Shown here in pieces: positions 50,762-59,307 of a DNA stretch of 64,000 nt. The notes below the pieces were generated by a model that saw nothing but the letters and a program-made list of their open reading frames with translations, was not told the DNA's origin and did no database searches. Origin of the DNA: Nguyenibacter vanlangensis (GTDB taxonomy: Bacteria; Pseudomonadota; Alphaproteobacteria; Acetobacterales; Acetobacteraceae); contig NZ_CP152276.1 in NCBI RefSeq assembly GCF_038719015.1, forward strand, positions 1,746,001-1,810,000. Direction: 5' to 3'. Position 1 is the first letter of the stretch. The number at the start of each line of letters is the position of its first letter. The translations under genes were made by a program, and so were the position numbers.

Positions 50762-52513
50762 ATGCCACAGCGGAAAGACGATGCGTCAACGGACCTGGCC
50801 GGGCGTCAGGGCGACATCGACGAAGTGCTGGCCTCAGCAACGCGCTGCCTCGCGCCTGGAAAGATCGACGCGCTGATCCGGCACTGGCTTCGCGACGAGC
50901 TACCGGCTGACGACCTGTCGGCGGACGTCATGTTGACACGTATGGCACTCGGGCTCGCCATCGGCACGACACTGGCCGTCTTCACGCCCTCTCCCAGTGG
51001 CCAGACGGCGTTTGATCGTCTGGCCCGTCAACGCCGTGTCGCTCCCCCGCTTGTGCCAGTGCTGGACTGCTTGCGACGGACCCGGTTTCGTGTGGTCGTC
51101 GCCGAGTCCCTGCGGGGTGACGGTCTCGCCGACGTCCGGGACGTGGCGTCAGGCGATCGCCTGCGCGTCGCGGATGATGGCTTCCGGTCGGAGGTAATGG
51201 GTGTCCGGCTTGCGGTCTGGGTCGTTCCGGGCGATGACGACCGGCATGTGTTCGTCGGTCCCGTCGTGCCGCTGGACGACCCTGCCTTTGCCGTCGTCGA
51301 AGCCTTCCTGCGGACCGGACATCGCGGACTTGTCAATCCGCTGCGCTGTGCCGACGCTGTGTATCAGCATGTTGTGCATCACGGTCCGATGCGCCTCCCC
51401 GCATGGGACGACAACGATCTCGATCCATTCGATGACGATGATCCGCTCGCGCTGCTGGCGCGCAAATGGGCGCGGACGCCGGCCCCCCGTTCATCCGACG
51501 ATATCCAGTTGGTGCGGGCGCAGAGCGACATCGAGACCGTTGTCTGTGTGCTGATCGCCATCGGCAGCGCCCGTGCGACGCGACAGGACGCGCTGGCGGC
51601 CGCTTGGACGGAAATCGGGCAGGTGCAGAGCGAGACGATCGACCGTCGCGCCGCGATTTCGCCGTCGGCGGCCGGACTGGACGACCTCGAGCATCTGATC
51701 GGGCGGCTGATCGCGACGAAAGAGGTTCCCTCCTCCGTCAGGGAGATCCTTCGCGAGATCCGGCAAGCGGTCGCAGGGAGACGAAAAAAGACCGCATCCG
51801 ATCGCCGGGACGATCTTGACGACGTGATCGCCCGCATCCAGGCGCTTCGCGTCCGAACCGTGGAACGGGGCTGCACCGAACAGGAGGTTCTGGCCGCCGC
51901 CGAGAAGGCGGCGGAGTTGCTGGATCGCCACGGTCTCAGCCTGAGCGATCTGGATATCCGCAATCAGACATGCGAGGCGATCATCGTCGAGACATCCCGC
52001 AAACGGGCGGGGGCACTGGACGATTGTGTGCCGACCATCGCCGCTATCTTCGATACGCGTGTCTGGGGGGAGACCGGTGAACAGGGCCTGTTACGTCATG
52101 TCTTCTTCGGCCTTCCCGCCGATGTGCAGGCCGCCCGCTATCTCTATGAACTCGTGGAACGGACCTTCGAGACAGAGGGCGCGGGATTCAGGACAAGCAC
52201 CGCCTATCTGGACACGGCCGCCAAGCTGCGCCGGACGGCCACGAACTCCTTTCAACATGGTCTGGCGCACGGGATCATCGACAAGCTCAGAACGCTTCGG
52301 GAGACGCGTGAAAGCGTATTGCGGGCGTCCTCCGGCCGCGATCTGGTGACGGTCAAGGCCGACGTCGTGGACGAGGAAATGGCCGCGCTCGGCCTTCGCC
52401 TTTATACCCGGACGCGCTCGGGTCGCCGCCGCATGCTGCGCGACGTTTATGACCAAGGGCGCCAGACCGGGCTGGATTTCGACTACCGGCCCGGCATCGG
52501 ACAACAGGGCTAG
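50762..52513 (+). CDS. DUF2786/DUF7168 protein, mobile-element associated
   Basis: A 583-residue soluble protein. Residues about 355-400 hold a DUF2786-like helical motif (DVIARIQALRVRTVERGCTE, then AAEKAAELLDRHGLSLSDLD). The C-terminal about 150 residues match the linked DUF7168 region (LRHVFFGLPADVQAARYLYE, LRRTATNSFQHGLAHGI). The N-terminal 350 residues carry no domain I recognise. Such proteins occur in phages and conjugative elements; function unknown. The gene is divergent from the DUF2840 gene, with 278 bp between starts. Confidence 0.75.
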   Translation: MPQRKDDASTDLAGRQGDIDEVLASATRCLAPGKIDALIRHWLRDELPADDLSADVMLTRMALGLAIGTTLAVFTPSPSGQTAFDRLARQRRVAPPLVPVLDCLRRTRFRVVVAESLRGDGLADVRDVASGDRLRVADDGFRSEVMGVRLAVWVVPGDDDRHVFVGPVVPLDDPAFAVVEAFLRTGHRGLVNPLRCADAVYQHVVHHGPMRLPAWDDNDLDPFDDDDPLALLARKWARTPAPRSSDDIQLVRAQSDIETVVCVLIAIGSARATRQDALAAAWTEIGQVQSETIDRRAAISPSAAGLDDLEHLIGRLIATKEVPSSVREILREIRQAVAGRRKKTASDRRDDLDDVIARIQALRVRTVERGCTEQEVLAAAEKAAELLDRHGLSLSDLDIRNQTCEAIIVETSRKRAGALDDCVPTIAAIFDTRVWGETGEQGLLRHVFFGLPADVQAARYLYELVERTFETEGAGFRTSTAYLDTAAKLRRTATNSFQHGLAHGIIDKLRTLRETRESVLRASSGRDLVTVKADVVDEEMAALGLRLYTRTRSGRRRMLRDVYDQGRQTGLDFDYRPGIGQQG

Positions 52514-52572
52514 ATCAGCGGTAGGTCTGTTCGCTGCCCGGGCCCTTTGCATATCGTCGGCGTTGCCGTGGC

Positions 52573-52809
52573 TCAGGTGTTGGTGATCTCACCGGTGTCA
52601 GGATCGATGATCCCGGCGGCCTGGTTTTGCTCCACCCCGGCGGCGCAGCGGCGGCGGGCGGATTGCCTGAGCCGGTAGCTGTCGCCATTCATGGTCAAGA
52701 TGCTGACGTGATGCGTGAGCCGGTCAAGCAGCGCACCGGTCAGGCGTTCGGATCCCAGAAGCTGGGTCCAGTCCTCGAACGGCAAGTTGGAGGTCATGAC
52801 CGTCGAGCC
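52573..52809 (-). pseudogene. C-terminal remnant of IS21-family helper ATPase IstB
   Basis: The frame carries the last about 78 residues of an IstB protein: GSTVMTSNLPFEDWTQLLGS, ERLTGALLDRLTHHVSILTM, NGDSYRLRQS. Upstream of residue GST (near 52809) the homology stops abruptly. Walker A and B and the IstA transposase are absent. This is the stump of an IS21 element cut by deletion or by another insertion, at the junction between the mobile-element remnant and the TonB receptor region. Confidence 0.85.
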
Positions 52810-53025
52810 GGAGCAACAGTCCTGCAGGCTCTCGACGACAGCCCGATGGTGACGCTCCATACCCTCGCGCACATGACCCGTTGCCCAAATAGCTGCTGGA
52901 GGAGCGGGCTCGTCAGCACCAACACCACCGCCGCCGACGGCAACGCGTCGCTGATGACGCTGGACGCCTCCTGACGCCAGCCACGCCCCCCGCCCGCCCC
53001 GGGGATCTGAGGCGGGGATGCGCGG

Positions 53026-55446
53026 TCAGAACTCCGCACGCACGGTTCCAAAAAACTGGCGCGGAGCGCCGATCAGCATTGACTGGTAATCGCCGCTGAT
53101 AGGATTGCCCTGCTCACCCACAGTCGCGATGTAGCTCTTGTTCAGCAGGTTGTAGACATTGAATTCCAACGTGACGTGCTGAAGGATGCCATAGCCGCCG
53201 AACCGGTAGCGCGCACCGAGATTCATGATGAAATTCGACGGTACCCACGTATCGTTCATGTAGCTGAGGTAACGGCGCGACATATAGGTCGCGTCCAGAT
53301 TGGCGCTGACATGACCGTAGCGATAGACGAGCGACGATTTCCACATGAAGGACGGATAGTTCGGAACCTGCTTGCCCTTGATCCGTTCGAGCCCGTTCGA
53401 ATCCGTGAAGTTATTGTCGAAAGTCGAGCGATTCCAGCTGACGCTGTTGTACCACGACAACCCTTGCAGAAACCGATGATTGACGAACGGATGCAGTGTC
53501 AGGCTGGCCTCGGCACCGTCGGTGGTAACGCCGCCCACATTGTTGAGCGCGCCAACCAACTGGATGATCGGCCCAGAACTGACAACCTGCTGCCGGTTCT
53601 GGAAATTGACGCGGTAGCCGGTCAACAAGGCCGACAGATACCGGTCGTCATGACGATAGCCGACTTCATAAACATTGGATTCTTCCGGCTTCAGCTTCAT
53701 CGATTGCTGGAAAACCGTTTGATCACCGACCGACCAGGCAGATGCCGAAGCCCCCCCGCTCAGCCCGAACTGACTGAACGAACGCATGTTGCGGGCGAAA
53801 TCGAAGAACAGTTCGTCATTATGGGTAAAGCGCCAGTTCGCGCTCACCTGGGGCAGGAACGGACTGTATGCCGTCTTGGTCCCCGAAGGCAGCGTGTCGT
53901 ATCCGGTATAGGACGGATCGTTGGCGGTGATCCCGTCATGGGTGGTGACGAGCATCGACTTGAATCCCGCATTCACATGCAGGTTCGACGTAACATCGTA
54001 CGTATCCTGGAAATAAGTCTGGAACGTATTGGTGTTAAACACATACCCATAGGCATGATCGAAGGAATCACGGGGGTTGAGCCATGTGGTCGGGTCGGGC
54101 GGCAGTCCCTGTCCCAGCAGCGGCTCCTGGTACAGACGCAGATCGTTTCTGAACTGGTTGTTCTCGTACCAGATGCCCGCACTCAGGTGATTATGGGCGA
54201 TATGGTATTTTGCCGACGTCAGGAAACCGAAGCGCTGCACGTCCAGAGAATACCCCTGAAGCTGAAGCGGCGCACCGTTCGGTGACGAACCATAGGGCGA
54301 CGTAAACGTACTCAGCCCCGGATCGTAATCGCCATAGACCGAGGCCTGGACGCTCAACCGACTGGTGATATCCGACTTGAAGGTCAGGTAGCCAAAATAA
54401 TCCCGTCGCATTCCCGATGATTCGTAATAGCTGACGTCCAGCGGGTCATTGGTCAGGTTTTCGCCATGGGTAAATGTGCCCTTCGCCGCGAGGTAGGCCG
54501 CCTTGTAATTCGGATAGTAATTATCCACCCGCGTTCCCAGCGTATGGATATAGTTCAGCGACAGGTCCTGGTTATCCACTTCCTGGCGATTGGCCCAGTC
54601 GAAATAAGCTGTCAGCGAACTGCGAGTGCCGATCGGCTGGACGAGCTTGAAATTGACCTGCTGATATTTGTTCGCCCCATAACCTTTCCATTTGTCGATC
54701 GTGGAATCGGCGAACGAGGCGGAAAATTTTGTGCCGGTCGCGTTGAGAACACCGCTGTCCACACGGGCGAAGGTTCGAAACGCCGCATTGCTGCCGAATG
54801 TCTGCTCGACGAGCCCGCCCGCCTTGTCCGCCGGATCGAGTGTATGAAAGCTGATCGCAGCACCCAGATCGCTGGTCGACGCCACGTCGACGGCACCGGC
54901 CCCCTGCGAGATCGAGGCGTCATGCAGGTTTTCGGTCAGGACGGCCCGCGTCGAACTCAACCCATTATAGGTGTTATAGCCTTGTTCGCCGAGCGGTATG
55001 CCGTCGAGCGTGAAACCCAGCTGGTTTTCACTGAACCCGCGGGAATAGATCCGGGCCGACCATTCATAGGCCCCCATCGGGTCGGCTGAGGTAAAGACGA
55101 CGCCCGGCAAGTGGCCAAGGACCTTCAACGGACTGGTGCCCGGCACATAATTGGCGATCATCGTGCGCGTCGCCGCCTGAAGCTGACGGGTGGAGCCGCG
55201 CCCGTTGGCGACGACGTTGAGCGTCTCGGGCACCATCGCAGCCGCCGCAGCACGACCCGCCGGGGCCGAAGAGGCTGTCGCACCAGAGGCTGCCGACGGC
55301 CGCACGGCTTTCTGCGCGGAGGCCGGCTGGGCCGCAGGGGGGGAAAGCTGTGTCTGGGCCTGGGCAGACGCCATCAAGGCCATTCCCGATGCCGAAAGCA
55401 TGAGAAGCCGGGCTAGACGTGAGGCCTGCAAATGGAATGAGGACAT
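53026..55446 (-). CDS. TonB-dependent outer-membrane receptor
   Basis: An 806-residue receptor. The signal peptide (ARLLMLSASGMALMASAQAQ) is followed by an Ala/Pro-rich linker. The plug (about 110-220) carries VLGHLPGVVFTSADPMGAYE, SRGFSENQLGFTLDGIPLGE and ASISQGAGAVDVASTSDLGA. A 22-strand barrel ends in the usual Phe (FFGTVRAEF). It imports a ligand across the outer membrane with TonB energy. Start 55446 gives the signal peptide and has GAAGG upstream; the frame is open 28 codons further. No siderophore genes are nearby; its 3' neighbours are catabolic, so it may take up their substrate. Confidence 0.93.
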   Translation of the reverse strand: MSSFHLQASRLARLLMLSASGMALMASAQAQTQLSPPAAQPASAQKAVRPSAASGATASSAPAGRAAAAAMVPETLNVVANGRGSTRQLQAATRTMIANYVPGTSPLKVLGHLPGVVFTSADPMGAYEWSARIYSRGFSENQLGFTLDGIPLGEQGYNTYNGLSSTRAVLTENLHDASISQGAGAVDVASTSDLGAAISFHTLDPADKAGGLVEQTFGSNAAFRTFARVDSGVLNATGTKFSASFADSTIDKWKGYGANKYQQVNFKLVQPIGTRSSLTAYFDWANRQEVDNQDLSLNYIHTLGTRVDNYYPNYKAAYLAAKGTFTHGENLTNDPLDVSYYESSGMRRDYFGYLTFKSDITSRLSVQASVYGDYDPGLSTFTSPYGSSPNGAPLQLQGYSLDVQRFGFLTSAKYHIAHNHLSAGIWYENNQFRNDLRLYQEPLLGQGLPPDPTTWLNPRDSFDHAYGYVFNTNTFQTYFQDTYDVTSNLHVNAGFKSMLVTTHDGITANDPSYTGYDTLPSGTKTAYSPFLPQVSANWRFTHNDELFFDFARNMRSFSQFGLSGGASASAWSVGDQTVFQQSMKLKPEESNVYEVGYRHDDRYLSALLTGYRVNFQNRQQVVSSGPIIQLVGALNNVGGVTTDGAEASLTLHPFVNHRFLQGLSWYNSVSWNRSTFDNNFTDSNGLERIKGKQVPNYPSFMWKSSLVYRYGHVSANLDATYMSRRYLSYMNDTWVPSNFIMNLGARYRFGGYGILQHVTLEFNVYNLLNKSYIATVGEQGNPISGDYQSMLIGAPRQFFGTVRAEF

Positions 55447-55584
55447 GGGGCACCAACCTTCAACGGACAATGCTATCTTATGTATATTGTCATACCTATA
55501 ATACTTTAACGTCCAACACCCTTGCGTCAACGTACCAATCCGATTCCGGAATATAAATTTTGGTCCTGGATCGAAAAAAAGAAA

Positions 55585-56532
55585 TTACGCTTCGTTTCCG
55601 GCTCCATATCGTTCCTCAAGGGCATCCGTCGTCAGCAGGGAGCGCTCCAGCGCCTGCATCGCGGGGAACCCCATCAGCGACCAGATATCGTCTATCCCGA
55701 CCAGCAGATCCGGCCGCTCGACCGTCTCTCCCGTGTCGACGGACTGCTTCATGGCGGCCAGTGCCGAGCGCATGCCCATGATCGCGGCCGCAGGCAACAT
55801 ACGCGGCAGGCTGATCCGGCGTACCCCCAGTTCCTTCAGGCGTCGCGGCGAAATCAGCGGCGTCGTGGGCCGCGCACGAATGCCGAAACCCATATTGATC
55901 GACACCGGCACCCCGGCCGTCTCGACGATGCGCGCGATCACGTCCTCCGATCCCACGGCATCGGGAAAGATCATGTCCGCTCCGGCCGCGACATAAGCCC
56001 GCACACGTTCGAGCGTGGCATCCAGCCCCTCGACGGCCAGAGCATCGGTGCGGGCGATGACGACAAAATCGTCATCGCGCCGGGCCATGCAGGCAGCCTC
56101 GATCTTCTTGACCATCTCCGCCTTGCCGACCAACGCCTTGCCGGGCATGTGGCCGCACCGCTTGGGGCTGGCCTGATCCTCGATATTCATCCCCGCCAGG
56201 CCGGCATCCTCGAACATACGTGTCGTGTACCAGGCATTCATCGGATTGCCGTAGCCGTTATCGGCATCAGCCGTCACCGGGATTGACACCGCCCGCGCAA
56301 TGGCGCGGCATTGCGCCACATTTTCTGCCAGCCCCATCAGGCCCACATCCTCGATGCCCAGCACGGCGTTCGCAATCGCGGCCCCACTGGTCGCGGCGCA
56401 GCAAAACCCCGCCGCCTCGGTCAACCGCACGCTGTAGCCATCATAGACTCCGGGCGCGACGAGAAACGTACCGGAAGAGATCAGCTCCCGCAGGCGCGCG
56501 GCGGCGGAGGGAAGAGCCGTGGAACGGGTCAT
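55585..56532 (-). CDS. Isocitrate lyase/PEP-mutase family lyase
   Basis: A 315-residue protein of the ICL/PEPM superfamily. Metal-binding VTADADNGYG (86-95), catalytic loop KRCGH (124-128, with PKRCGHMPGK) and early APGVYDGYSVRLTEAAGF are intact. The KRCGH loop with Cys is shared by lyases that cleave C-C bonds (methylisocitrate, dimethylmalate, oxaloacetate-type), not phosphonate mutases. It would release a keto acid from a 2-hydroxy diacid. It is divergent from an aconitase-family gene across 117 bp, and the pair suggests successive hydration and cleavage. The start 56532 has AAGGACT upstream; the frame is open 21 codons further. Confidence 0.9.
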   Translation of the reverse strand: MTRSTALPSAAARLRELISSGTFLVAPGVYDGYSVRLTEAAGFCCAATSGAAIANAVLGIEDVGLMGLAENVAQCRAIARAVSIPVTADADNGYGNPMNAWYTTRMFEDAGLAGMNIEDQASPKRCGHMPGKALVGKAEMVKKIEAACMARRDDDFVVIARTDALAVEGLDATLERVRAYVAAGADMIFPDAVGSEDVIARIVETAGVPVSINMGFGIRARPTTPLISPRRLKELGVRRISLPRMLPAAAIMGMRSALAAMKQSVDTGETVERPDLLVGIDDIWSLMGFPAMQALERSLLTTDALEERYGAGNEA

Positions 56533-56586
56533 CGGAGTCCTTCTTGTCGAATGTTCGGACTCGAAATAAGTCACCCCCCAACAAAC

Positions 56587-56649
56587 TGTCAACACTTATG
56601 CCGGACAGAACGCTTGATCTTGAGCCGTATCTTAAAATAGTGTCGACAC
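56587..56649. promoter_or_regulatory. GntR-type operator candidates in the lyase/aconitase divergent promoter
   Basis: The perfect palindrome GTGTCGACAC (56640-56649) abuts the aconitase start codon, and a related TGTCAACA lies at 56587-56594. Both fit the loose GntR/FCD half-site theme yGT-nn-ACr. The FCD-type GntR encoded at 60693 is the natural candidate. Confidence 0.45.
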
Positions 56650-59307
56650 ATGCAGCGATCATATTGGACAGACACCTCGCCCCGCCAGATCGATCTGGCA
56701 GTGGTCACCGCCCGAATGGGCACCAGCCTCGGCACGCTTCCATTCTGTGTGCGAATCCTGCTGGAAAATGTCGCGCGCCAGGCCCTGCAGGCCAATGGCG
56801 ACCATCTGTCGGATCCGACCCTGGCCGATCTCGCTGCGGTCATCCGCCGCACCCCCGCCGATCGCGGCCATGGGGTGGCGCTCGCCGTCTCCCGCGTGAT
56901 CCTGCCCGATTCCAGTGGCGTTCCCGTCCTGCAGAATCTCGCCGGCATGCGCGACGTCGTCGCGGCCCGCAGCGGAGATGCCCGGGCAGTATCGCCCTGC
57001 GTCCCGCTCGATCTGATCGTCGATCATTCCCTGCAGGTCGATGTCTCCGGCACCCCCGATGCCCTGATCCGGAACCTCGCCTGCGAATACGAGCGCAATA
57101 CCGAACGATACGCCTTTCTCAAATGGGCCCAGCAGGCCATGCCGGGGCTGACGCTGCATCCGCCGGGCAGCGGCATCATCCATCAGATCAATCTGGAACG
57201 CCTGGCCCGCGTCATGGTCGAAACCCCGGTGCCAGACGGCATGATCGTCCATCCCGAATTCGTCCTGGGCGGCGATTCCCATACCCCGATGGTCAACGCA
57301 CTGGGCGTTCTGGGCTGGGGCGTCGGCGGACTGGATATCGAGGCCGCCCTGCTCGGCCAGCCCTATGTCGTGCCGGTGCCCGAAATCGTGGGCGCGTTGC
57401 TCGACGGCATCCCGCCCCCCGGCGTGATGACGACCGACCTCGCATTCCTAGTGACTGAGACGCTGCGCCGAGCCAACGTCACCGGTGCCTTCGTCGAGTT
57501 CTTCGGCCCCGCCATACGCCACCTGCGGCTGGAAGAACGCGCCACCCTCGCCAACATGGCACCCGAATACGGCGCAACCTGCGGCTTCTTCGCCGTCGAC
57601 GAGGAAACCTGCCGCTACATGGCTGCAACACGCGGCGCAGCAGCGGATCTGGAAACATGGACCCGGCGCGGCGGCCTCTTCCGACCTCTGGCGCTCCCCT
57701 CTCCCGATCCCATCTATGATCGGGTCATCCGGATCGACCTGTCGACACTGGGCCTGTCCGTCGCAGGTCCACGCCGCCCGGAACAGCGCCTGCCCCTCGC
57801 GGAGGCCGCACGCTCCTTCCGCACGCTGCAGAACGAGGAAGACGGCACCCTTCGCCAGGTGGACGGCATCGCCGACGGCGCAGTCGCCATCGCGGCCATC
57901 GCCTCCTGCACCAATACCGCCAATCCCTCTGTCATGCTGGCGGCCGGTCTGGTCGCCGCCAAAGCCGTCGCACGCGGCATGCGCGTGCCCCCGTGGGTCA
58001 AGACATCCATGACCCCCGGTTCGCCGTCGGTGAAAACATTGCTGGAACGCACCGGCCTGCTCGCTTCGTTGGAGGCACTGGGCTTCGCGATTGCCGGCTA
58101 CGGCTGCACCACCTGCGGTGGCAAATCGGGGCCATTGCTGCCGGTGATGGAACAGGCGATCGAACGGCATGGCGTGCGGGCCGTCGCCGTGCTGTCGGGC
58201 AACCGGAACTTCGAGGGCCGCATCCACCGCCTGCTGCCGGCAAACTACCTGGCCTCGCCTCCCCTGGTGGTCCTCTTCGCCCTGGCGGGACGCGTGGATC
58301 TCGATCTGCAATCGGACCCTGTCGGCCACGATTCCACCGGCGCGGCCGTCCATCTGCGCGACCTCTGGCCCACGTCAGAAGAATTGTCCGCGGCCCTCGG
58401 CGACAATGCGGGCCGAGGCGGCCCAGGTGAAGCGCCCGAGGAAAGCCGACACCTCTGGCGCACTCTCGCGGCACCCGGTGGCGATACCTATCCCTGGCAG
58501 CCAGACTCCGCCTATCTCTGCCGCCCCCGCCTCGGCGCCCAGAATGGCGCAGACTGGTCGCTGGACGATATCGACGGCGCAAGAGTGCTGGCGGCATTCG
58601 GCGATTCCCTGACAACCGATCACATCTCGCCCAGTGGCGAAATTCCGCCAGACAGTCCGGCCGGACTCTACCTCTCCGGCCTGGGCATCGCACGTCCGGC
58701 GTTCAACACCTACGTCGCCCGCCGCGGCAACCCGGAGGTGATGACACGCGCGACCTTCGCCAATATTCGTATCCGCAATGCGCTGGCCGGCGACGGCAGG
58801 GGGTGGGAAACACCCGGCCCCGACGGCACGCGCCAGACCATCCATGACGCTGCCATGGCATGGCGCGCCCGCGACGTGCCCCTGATCGTGCTGGGCGGCC
58901 ATCGCTACGGCACCGGCAGCAGCCGCGACTGGGCGGCCCGCGGCACGGCCATGCTGGGCGTACGAATCGTGATCGCCCGCGATTTCGAGCGGATTCACCG
59001 CGCCAATCTGGTCGGGATGGGCGTCCTTCCCCTGCTGTTCGCGGACGGCGAAAGCTGGCCGGAACTCGGGCTGACCGGCCTCGAGACCTTCTCCTTTCAC
59101 GGGTTGCGGGCCGGCATCGCCGATGGCGCCCCAATCACCGTCGAAGCCGCAGGAGACACCGGCATCCGCCGTTTCGTCACCCATGCGGCATTGCTGACGA
59201 ACAGCGAACGCGCCCTCCTGCGGCAGGGCGGCATACACGAGGCCCTGCTGGCGGCGGTTGCCCCGGACCTGCGGCCGCAACACGGAGCAGATGACAATGA
59301 AGGCTGA
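56650..59307 (+). CDS. Aconitase-family hydratase (AcnA architecture), divergent
   Basis: An 885-residue single-chain aconitase-type enzyme. The 4Fe-4S ligands are Cys420 (IASCTNTANPS), Cys486 and Cys489 (GYGCTTCGGKSGP). Active-site segments LGGDSHTPMVNALGVLGWGV, SGNRNFEGRIH and RYGTGSSRDWAARG are present. Family proteins usually read CTTCIGNSG; here it is CTTCGGKSG. I think it is a paralogue devoted to a catabolic diacid rather than the housekeeping enzyme. No Shine-Dalgarno precedes ATG 56650, so the message may be leaderless. The start of the next gene overlaps its end. Confidence 0.9.
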   Translation: MQRSYWTDTSPRQIDLAVVTARMGTSLGTLPFCVRILLENVARQALQANGDHLSDPTLADLAAVIRRTPADRGHGVALAVSRVILPDSSGVPVLQNLAGMRDVVAARSGDARAVSPCVPLDLIVDHSLQVDVSGTPDALIRNLACEYERNTERYAFLKWAQQAMPGLTLHPPGSGIIHQINLERLARVMVETPVPDGMIVHPEFVLGGDSHTPMVNALGVLGWGVGGLDIEAALLGQPYVVPVPEIVGALLDGIPPPGVMTTDLAFLVTETLRRANVTGAFVEFFGPAIRHLRLEERATLANMAPEYGATCGFFAVDEETCRYMAATRGAAADLETWTRRGGLFRPLALPSPDPIYDRVIRIDLSTLGLSVAGPRRPEQRLPLAEAARSFRTLQNEEDGTLRQVDGIADGAVAIAAIASCTNTANPSVMLAAGLVAAKAVARGMRVPPWVKTSMTPGSPSVKTLLERTGLLASLEALGFAIAGYGCTTCGGKSGPLLPVMEQAIERHGVRAVAVLSGNRNFEGRIHRLLPANYLASPPLVVLFALAGRVDLDLQSDPVGHDSTGAAVHLRDLWPTSEELSAALGDNAGRGGPGEAPEESRHLWRTLAAPGGDTYPWQPDSAYLCRPRLGAQNGADWSLDDIDGARVLAAFGDSLTTDHISPSGEIPPDSPAGLYLSGLGIARPAFNTYVARRGNPEVMTRATFANIRIRNALAGDGRGWETPGPDGTRQTIHDAAMAWRARDVPLIVLGGHRYGTGSSRDWAARGTAMLGVRIVIARDFERIHRANLVGMGVLPLLFADGESWPELGLTGLETFSFHGLRAGIADGAPITVEAAGDTGIRRFVTHAALLTNSERALLRQGGIHEALLAAVAPDLRPQHGADDNEG

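Noticed and set aside
56220..57458. 412-codon plus-strand frame overlapping lyase and aconitase genes
   Set aside because: Arg/Pro-rich shadow frame crossing a divergent promoter and two recognised genes.
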